Positions 57,001 to 64,000 of a stretch of 64,000 nucleotides of DNA are shown here, piece after piece (positions within the stretch are counted from its first letter, which is position 1; each line of letters opens with the position of its first letter). Location: assembly GCA_963576735.1 (NCBI GenBank), contig OY755191.1, positions 10,507,608 through 10,571,607 of the forward strand, read 5' to 3'. The position numbers and the translations under genes are program-made. The DNA comes from Bedellia somnulentella. Taxonomy: Eukaryota; Arthropoda; Insecta; Lepidoptera; Bedelliidae. Below the pieces are notes generated by a model. That model had not been told where the DNA came from, did not search any database, and was given only the letters and a program-made list of their open reading frames with translations.

Positions 57001-60000
57001 TTGGCCGGCGGAAAGTGTAATTTTTTCGAGCAATCACGTGGGCTCAATATTTAAAGACATTACGCAGACTGCCAATAAAAGAACGATATGCAAATCGTCA
57101 GGGTAAAATAAGCTTCGCAAACGATAAAAAAGAAAATAGTGCAATAAAAATAGATCGATCATAACGTCACTAGAATCCTCGTTGTTCTATATGTGTTAAT
57201 TTTTTAAAATCATCTAAACGAGTTATCAAGTAGAACTAAAAACTGATTCAGAAGCCTCAAATCAATGTCCCTAAGGTCAAAATCTGAATGTCTTACCTGA
57301 TCAGGTGGAGCATTCCTTCCATCATTAGTAAGAGAATGCTGTTCTTCCGGAGTAGACCCTGGGGTCTGTTTGGCTTTAAGACGTTCGTACTCGGCTTGCA
57401 GATTTGCATTTTCTTCTTCCAACTCTCTGGAAATTGCATAAGACGCAAATTTTATTACGGGGTTACTTAAAAAAAAGATGCTTTGAACCTCAGGTGATGA
57501 AATATCACAAGGTAAGTAATATTTGTACGTAATAAGTCTAATTGTATCTAATATTCAATCAAATATGGTGGAACAAACTTCGTGAAAATTATAATTCACA
57601 TGTAAATGACACATTTTTCTTAATTACACTCGTTGTTGGGCGATGTGGCTCCGTCAATAATCAACCGAACATCAACCATCACTCATTCAAACATAAAACT
57701 CTATTTTTCAAAAGTAGGTGAGGAATTTCTTAATTTTGAAGCTCTGGCCTACTTAATAGTATTAGTATTGGTACGGACCTGATCATAGCTTCAAGCTCGT
57801 GTCTTTGTTCACGATGTATGATGGACACGACTTGTACGGGAGATCTGGGCGCGTCCTCACTATCGCCATTTCCGTTCAGAGACTGGCAGTAGTGGGCTAT
57901 TAGCTGATGTTCTTCGTCACTGTAAATAAATATATAATTAATAATAATGTACAATAAAAAACCTCTTTACAGATCAATGCGATAAGACTTTCAATTCATG
58001 TTAAATGCCAAGTTTGAGTAGAAACGGTCAGCCGATAATTGTTGAACTAAGTACAACGCATAACGCTTTTAAGGCTAGAAGTAGCCAGATTGGATGCTAA
58101 ATAATTACATGAATTGGGAAATTGTTAGCATCGTATGTGGCTCAATGCAGTAACACCAATACGTAGTCAATCGACAACTTAGTGAAGTTCGCAGAGTCCT
58201 AACAAATTTAAATATAGTATGTATAATATGTTGCTCACCTGTCAGGCGTGTCGTGTGAGAGCTCCACTTGCGCCAGTCGCGAGGCGTACAGTTCGAGTCG
58301 CGAGTGCATGTCGGCGGTGGCGGCGGCCGGGAGAGACGAGTGTTGCGGGGAAGGGGCGGGGGACTCGAGGGCGTCGCCTGGAACAAACATTTTAACTCTT
58401 TAACCAGTAGAGGCAAAATAGTTGTCACCATATTCAAAACCTTATGTACCTTCAAATAGTGGTCAAATGCAATAAATTTCAATCATGTCTGTACTAGTTA
58501 AAGGGTTAATTAGTTGAATCTTACGGTTACGTTTGCATCTTTGCAGAGGTGCCATATTGACTACAGTACAGATACATCTAGGTGTTTAGTGTGTTTGAAT
58601 GAAAACGCCACTACATAAGTCTGACTCCAGAACCAGAACACAAATCCTATCTGATCGCACCGAGCAGTTAGACATGGAGATATCATTTCTCCAAAACTGT
58701 TCACTAGAAGATGTTTATAAATTTCTAGATTGGGAAGGACTCGGCATCAACATCAACGGCAAATAGATAACGCATATTTGATTTGCTGATGATATTGTAA
58801 TTATGACTGAAACTAGGAAAGATTTGAGTAAAACGCTCCAGGACCAAAGTAGATTATATGAGAGAAAGGATGTTAACACGGACAATGCAAAAATTACGTC
58901 AATTTGGCATTTTTTTAAATCATGACTAAATCGCTTCAAACTGCAATAAAACCTCAAATATTTTTTCATTTCATATTTTTCTGACTAACTGACAATGTCG
59001 TCTAAATAAAAAGAACGAATGAAATCTTTCATTGCTACATAAAAATAAATAGTAACACTGAGATAAATTTAGGTACATTTAACAAGCAACACAAAAAAGC
59101 AACCGTAAATTTCATGAAAAAAAGACAATAAGCTAATGGGAAACAGATGATTAAACGTTACGTTACATACACGTAAAATTAATTAAATATAGACGTACAT
59201 ATGCCTATGTCGCAATGAAGTGGTCACTGACTCAGCATTATTGTTGAGAGTAAAAGCTCACAACATTGGTTTTCAGTCAGCACCAGAACTGAGAAGCGTC
59301 AAAACAACTCATACATAAAAATGTCTGCATACCTTCCAAAACAGTCTGCACAGGTAAATACCCCACACGGGGATGTTTCTTGAAGTACCGAGCTGACTTG
59401 AACTTGTTTCTCAACGCGCGAGTGAAGTCTCGTACGTCTTCGCCTGAAGTTGTCTGTAATAATCGTTTATCTAAATTAAAGACGGAATTATCTATATATT
59501 GATTTATGTCGAATTAAGAGTGAAACTTAAGGTGGATTCGTTATTTGATAGAGTAACTCTTTGTGATAAGACCATGCGTCTTTTTACAAGTAATAATAGA
59601 AGCGTTGTAAATGTTCTCATTTGTGAAAGTGTATCCTGTATCTAATAGTATTCCCTGATTACTGCACCTTCAAGGCATAGAAAGACAGAGTAAAATATAT
59701 TTAATTCGGTTTCGTATAAATTATTTCAGTGTAAAAAGTATACAGGAATATAAGCGTTGCCAAAATGGTTTTTGAAAATATACATATAATCTACCATCAT
59801 TATTGACAGAAAAATGGAGAATAATGTGTAAAATATATTGTGATAGTCTCATTTATATGTGTACATTCTAACATCTATGTTATTAACTCACCGCTGTACA
59901 ATACTCCTGCATAGGATGTGTTAGTTTGTGGTTCTTGGCTTTGCGGCCGCTAAAGAAGCATTTCTGGCACATGTCAAAATTGAAGCATTTCAGACAACGA

Positions 60001-63000
60001 TACCTGAAAATAATATACGACTATTTAGTAACTAAATTATAAGAGATAACAAGTCTGTCATTTAAATAAATGTTTTAGTTAAGGATTAGAATAGAGAATA
60101 GAAAGGCGAACTTCTAATACATAACGTGAGTTTCGAATTACCAAAAAATATGTAATGAGTACAGCGCAGATGGTAAAAAAAAACTTTTGAAATTTAGTAA
60201 CTCAACTTACTGCCAGAGAGCATATAAAGTTAAGGGTAAGAAGCTAATTCTCTTAAATCCAATGTGGCATGGTCTAGACTTATTACTTTTAATTAAGTGT
60301 ACAGTGAAGCGACTTGCTAGATTTGTAATATTATCATTTATTAACATTTAAACATGGATGAAATAAAGATATTTAAGTAAAGTTAAGTCTAGACCATGCC
60401 ACATTCGACTACGGGCAAATATATTCAAATAGAGTCATCACCTCCGACACAACGATCTCAATCAATAATCAAACAAAAATCAATACTCACCTAAACCCAA
60501 CAATAGGATATTCCTTGCAAATATTACATTTAGCCTGATGTTTCGCGTTTTCAGCCGCAGCCAATCTATGAAGTACTGGCAACCAAACCATAGATTGCGG
60601 TTCCTTTTGTAGCCATTGGAGAAAATGGAACGCTTCTATATATTGCAGTTGGCCATCGGCGTCTCGTTCTAACGTCTTATCTTTTGTATCTTCTTTCTCT
60701 TTCTCTGTAAAGACAGAGTTGAAGATGGAGTTGATTTGTGGTTTTTGTGCCAGGGTGCGATAAAAATGAAGTTTATTTTGATGATGGTATATATAATATA
60801 ACTATATCACTATTTTACAAATTATTTCTTTAAATTTTACTTCTTTAATTTGCAATCTAGAAATGTGGCAAGGTGTTTTTTATATTAGATAACACAATTT
60901 ATTATGGAACTTGTCAAGTACTGTAAAATGGAAGAGAGGCCATAGCATCTCATTAGGAATTATTATCTGATAATCAATATTTCCTGTTACTAAATACAAT
61001 GTAAACTACATTTTATTTTAACATAAACAACTAATGGATACAAACCTTTTCTATCAAGAGTGCCACCTTTCACTTCCTTTCCTACAACGGATGCTTGTTC
61101 AAAGCAACTTCTGACTGAAGGCTCTATATTGGAACCTCCGAAGGCTGCTACTTCACCTAGTTGTCGAGGAACCTGAAATAAAATAATACAATTAAAATAA
61201 TCTTACTTAGAGTAACTGCAAAATCAAGATCAAAGAGAGAATGTAATCGTTTTTTGATTGCCTGACAGCACATACAATAATAAATAAAGCTTAAATTTAT
61301 ATATTAGCTTTATCCTAATTTCTTAAAAATAATTTAGCCACTGTATGTCAGTAGCTTAAATCAAAATTACCCATTAAATCAAAATCATCCAGGTACTTTT
61401 GAATATAACGTAAACATACTAATCAGAAAAATTGGGGTTGGACTATAAACAATCCAACATCTGAGTTACATCGGTCCTATTTCATATTACATACATTCAT
61501 ACATATATATTCTCACACCGTTAGTTCCCATTGGGGTAGGCAGAGACTATCGATCGCCACTTTGTACGATCCTGGCAAACCTCTCTAGCTTCATGCACAT
61601 CCATCAATCTTTTCATACATGCTCTTTTATTGTTCATACTTCGGACACCGGCCTTTTTGAGCACATTTTATATTTGATCCAACCAAATGTGTCCTCCGAA
61701 TTCGTCCTCTACTAACATTACCTTCCTTCATATTACCAAAGTAAATATTATACATTAATATGTTTTACTGATTTTGTACAGTATTTTTTCGTCATTCATC
61801 AACATGAATAAATAAACTATCTATCTTCATATATATTTTATAATATGTTCTTACCTGTATACAATCGTGTAGTAAAAGTCCGAGTTTTCTTTGGTCCACT
61901 CGGCACGACGGGTCGGCGATCAGACGGAATAGATACCTGGAAAGAGAAAAAATGTAAGTTTAGACATTGCCAAAGAAGAAAATAAATAAATTAATGTTGT
62001 TTTTTGAAAATATAATAAGTTCTTACAACCAAATATTATGTAATTTTGATGCTGTGTAATGTCGGCTTAGAATAGCACTACCCCATTTCTTCCAGTGGGT
62101 GTACGTAAGAGGCGACTAACGGTATTGGGGCTTTTAAGGGATTTTCGGGCGATGCGGTTGGAGACCCATCACCAACAACCTTTCCTTTAGCATCTTTTCC
62201 CCACTCATATTTCCAAAAGTGGCTGAGGAATTTCTAATTCCTTAGCTCTGGCTACCCCTTCTAGGGATTTACAGCCGTGAGTATATGTATGTATGAATGT
62301 TTAATAATTTAAAATGGCATTTAATGATGCTATACTAAAGTGTGCTTTAAATTGCTAACTCTATAGCCTCGTTATATATTTCAGTTGCTATGTAGTAATA
62401 CATTGGAAAAGCATTTCTTTGCTTTGTTATGTCCGCCGGTGTCGTTAAGGCGACTTAAGGATTTGGCTTTTTCCAAAAGTGGTTGAGGTCCATCTAATTC
62501 TCAAGCTCCGGCTACCCCTTTGGGATTTATAGCTTCGATAATTTGTATTTATGAATGAAAAAATATTAAGTACATGTATACATATAATCACGGCTATAAA
62601 TCCCAAAAAGTGGTAGCCAGAGTTTAAGAGCTAGAAACTCCTCAGCAACATTTGCAAGTTGATGTGGGACAATATGGTAGAAATAAAGTATCGTTGTAGG
62701 AATAAATAAGTATAGAGCCAATGTGGAAGGTATTGTTAGTAGAGAACGACTTTGGAGGACACATTTGGATCAAATGGAAAATGTGCTCAAAAAGGCAGGT
62801 GTCCGAAGTACGAAGAATAAAAGAGCATGTAAGAAATGATGGATGTGAATGAAGCTAGAGAGGTTTGCCGGGATCGTACAAAGTGGCGATCGATAGTCTC
62901 TGCCTACCCCAATGGGAACTAACGGCATGAGAATATGTATGTATGTATGTAAAGTATCGTTGGTGATGGGTCCAAACTAAAAACCACTTACAAAACAATA

Positions 63001-63862
63001 TTAAGTATTACAATAAAAAAAAAAAAACCTCACCTATACTTCTCCTCAAGATGTCCCTTACACAGAAGCACGAGTCCAACTTTGAAGCTGAGAACTCTGA
63101 TCTGGCCGGTGCGCTGGCTGTCGTACACGTTTAGCAACCAGTTGATCGACAGATCTAGGCACAGTGGCACGTTTAGGGTACTAGGGTTTTCTGCTGCTAT
63201 CACCTGTAATATAAAATCTGATTATAATATGGTATCGTTGGTTTTGAAGTGTGAGGAAACTGATTTTTATTTAAAAAAACGTCAGATATGAAACTTAAGA
63301 ATTTTTTTTTGCACGTTTAGCAACATCCAGACCTAGTAGGAGGTTAAGTTTACTTGGATTTCCTTCTACATTTTCATTTCTTTCTCTCACCCGGGAGAGA
63401 CTATTTTTGTTGGTGTTACGATCAAAGGTATAAAAAAAATAGTTTTAATAATTAATTAAAGGCTTCATGAATATGATATGTGCACAAAATCCTATGTTAA
63501 AAGTTTCCAACGAGAAGGTCCATAGAAGCATGTGAGTAACTTGAAATAGTTAGAATTATTTTACTAGATGGCGCAATTTTTTTTGTGTCAAGGATAGTTT
63601 ATTGAAAATGTGTTTCCGTTTACAAACAGGTCATACAGAAATTTATTCATATAAGTATACATTTCTTCATTAATGTATCCTTACATCCTTATCATTGTAT
63701 TATGTGGGCATCGTGCCGTGATAAAAATATTATTTCTCCATACCTCATATAGCGAAGTGAGCACGCTAATCATATCGGGAATGTCAATCAGTCTGTCGTT
63801 CTGAGCTCTCAAACCGTGCGAGTCGAAGGCTTCGAGGGCAGCAGGGAGCTGGAGCATGTGCA
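54034..63862 (-). CDS. Dys: Dystrophin, C-terminal exons; 5' part beyond the right edge
   Basis: Exons are 63862-63744, 63203-63034, 61936-61855, 61172-61046, 60704-60491, 60003-59892, 59453-59333, 58377-58239, 57919-57779, 57426-57297, 56852-56724, 56184-56061, 55454-55368 (cassette candidate) and 54149-54034. All are GT/AG with matching phase. The EF-hand region starts [20 protein letters not shown], then [18 protein letters not shown]. The ZZ zinc finger follows: [33 protein letters not shown] and the H..H residues in [13 protein letters not shown]. Then come [20 protein letters not shown] and [11 protein letters not shown]. Two coiled coils carry [35 protein letters not shown] and [16 protein letters not shown] segments. 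The protein links cortical actin to the dystroglycan complex under the membrane. The ZZ domain binds beta-dystroglycan, and the coiled coils bind dystrobrevin and syntrophin. The stop is after GKPTTNNS. Rod and WW domains are outside the window. Confidence 0.93.
55368..55454 (-). other. Dys: Candidate 87-bp cassette exon of dystrophin
   Basis: The minus strand reads AG|ATGGCCGC at the 5' border and GCGCAG|GTTTGA at the 3' border. It is open in the phase left by the exon 56184-56061 and returns the same phase to the exon 54149-54034, so it can be included or skipped (29 codons). The peptide contains [20 protein letters not shown], a proline run that could be an SH3/WW-type ligand. The GC content is much higher than in the flanking intron. 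Confidence 0.65.
55925..55998 (-). repeat. Diverged copy of the cassette exon's 5' border
   Basis: GCGTGCCCGTCCAGTGGCCA through ACAAGATGGCGGATG matches 55432-55499 (GCGCGCCCGTCCAGCGGCCA through ATAAGATGGCGGAT) with scattered changes. It sits in the same intron, about 500 bases upstream in the sense of transcription. Confidence 0.65.
56501..56680 (+). mobile_element. SINE-2, 3' half
   Basis: GGCGATAGGCCTGCCCCCTA, CACGTGAGTACACTGTC, GGTACCTCTGCCAACCCC, TTTGGGGATAAACGGCGTGA and GTTTATGTTATGTTTATG. The tRNA-like head is missing. It lies in the dystrophin intron between exons 56852-56724 and 56184-56061. Confidence 0.8.
57630..57755 (+). mobile_element. SINE-1, degenerate fragment
   Basis: GTTGGGCGATGTGGCTCCGT and TTTCAAAAGTAGGTGAGGAA then GAAGCTCTGGCCTACT match SINE-1 order. 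It ends about 20 bases before the donor of exon 57919-57779 on the plus-strand side. Confidence 0.55.
58560..58865 (+). mobile_element. LINE RT fragment in a dystrophin intron
   Basis: Around 58670-58860 the plus frames read [29 protein letters not shown] and [16 protein letters not shown], with one stop between. FADD is the RT catalytic motif C. It is a dead RTE-like fragment, with no tail seen. Confidence 0.65.
60261..60405. mobile_element. Short MITE-like element with 22-bp inverted repeats
   Basis: AATGTGGCATGGTCTAGACT+TA at 60261-60282 and its exact complement at 60384-60405. The AT-rich core is about 100 bases. It lies in the dystrophin intron next to the ZZ exons. Confidence 0.7.
61487..61735 (-). 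mobile_element. RTE-like LINE 3' fragment
   Basis: CATACATTCATACATATATA, TCTCACACCGTTAGTTCCCA, TTGGGGTAGGCAGAGACTAT, then coding remnant matching 43060-43260. It lies in a dystrophin intron. Confidence 0.75.
62051..62302 (+). mobile_element. SINE-1, full-length copy
   Basis: GCTGTGTAATGTCGGCTTAG, GGCGACTAACGGTATTGGGG, GCGATGCGGTTGGAGACCC, CTTCTAGGGATTTACAGCCG, TGAGTATATGTATGTATG. It lies in a dystrophin intron. Confidence 0.8.
62420..62700. mobile_element. Two SINE-1 fragments, opposite orientations
   Basis: 62440-62550 (plus) has CGCCGGTGTCGTTAAGGCGA, CCAAAAGTGGTTGAGG and CTACCCCTTTGGGATTTAT. 62575-62697 (minus) has ATAATCACGGCTATAAATCC, AGTGGTAGCCAGAG and TCAGCAACATTTGCAAGTTG. They can pair as an inverted repeat. 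Confidence 0.6.
62698..62990 (+). mobile_element. RTE-like LINE 3' fragment with (ATGT)n tail
   Basis: GTAGGAATAAATAAGTATAG then AATGTGGAAGGTATTGTTAG and GGAGGACACATTTGGATCAA correspond to the protein end seen at 43053-43661. It ends CCTACCCCAATGGGAACTAA, CGGCATGAGAATATGTATGT. A few bases of SINE-1 (GTATCGTTGGTGATGGGTCC) follow at 62954-62973. It lies in a dystrophin intron, opposite in orientation to 61487-61735. Confidence 0.75.
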
Positions 63863-64000
63863 CTGGAAATAAGTAATACAATGTAAAAATTCGTCATAAG
63901 TTTAACAATCTTGGTAATTCGGAGAAAACAACTTTGCTTCAGGTAGAAGAATAAATAAATAATATAAATAAATATTAAATTTACGGACATATTTTACGAA

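Noticed and set aside
58268..58459. Plus-strand Gly/Arg-rich ORF
   Set aside because: It is a shadow of the GC-rich dystrophin exon 58377-58239.

Overview
This is an AT-rich, intron-rich insect nuclear segment, most likely from a moth or butterfly (inferred from the gene set, an R4/Dong-type retrotransposon sitting in TTA repeats, and the families of short repeats). I identified four host genes by following splice signals and reading phase by hand. No alignment or database search was run.

Layout. (1) 1288-9456, plus strand: the C-terminal part of an INF2-type formin (Drosophila form3), from the end of the FH2 domain through a WH2/DAD-like segment to a large basic last exon. (2) 14403-20083, minus strand: a complete 7-exon CHK/EcK-like kinase of 430 residues. 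(3) 25214-29103, minus strand: a complete 2-exon cyclin-dependent kinase subunit (Cks85A-like, 92 residues) with a perfect DRE motif upstream. (4) 54034-63862 and beyond the right edge, minus strand: the C-terminal exons of dystrophin (EF-hand region, ZZ finger, coiled coils), including an in-phase candidate cassette exon.

Most of the remaining sequence is mobile DNA. The commonest element, called SINE-1 here, runs from a GTGTAGTGTCGGC head to an (ATGT)n tail and has more than 20 copies or fragments. SINE-2 has a tRNA-like head and about seven copies. SINE-3 has one tRNA-like copy. Several RTE-like LINE fragments share the tail structure of SINE-1 and SINE-2. From 30 to 51 kb there is a nested transposon block: two long foldback elements flanking a TIR element; an RNase H-bearing LINE; an ORF1-only-looking element; an RTE-like LINE split by a hAT-type element with an exact 8-bp target duplication that itself carries a LINE fragment and a SINE; and three head-to-tail copies of an R4/Dong-like element, the longest of which is split by another LINE.

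The four host genes share no obvious pathway. Formin and dystrophin are both actin-linked, the CHK kinase belongs to the ecdysteroid/detoxification-type kinase family, and Cks acts in the cell cycle. The main value of the window is the fine structure of the repeats, two duplications at exon borders, and evidence that SINEs and LINEs share a 3' recognition structure. Repeat names (SINE-1, foldback and so on) are local labels and their boundaries are accurate to roughly 5-20 bases unless stated.
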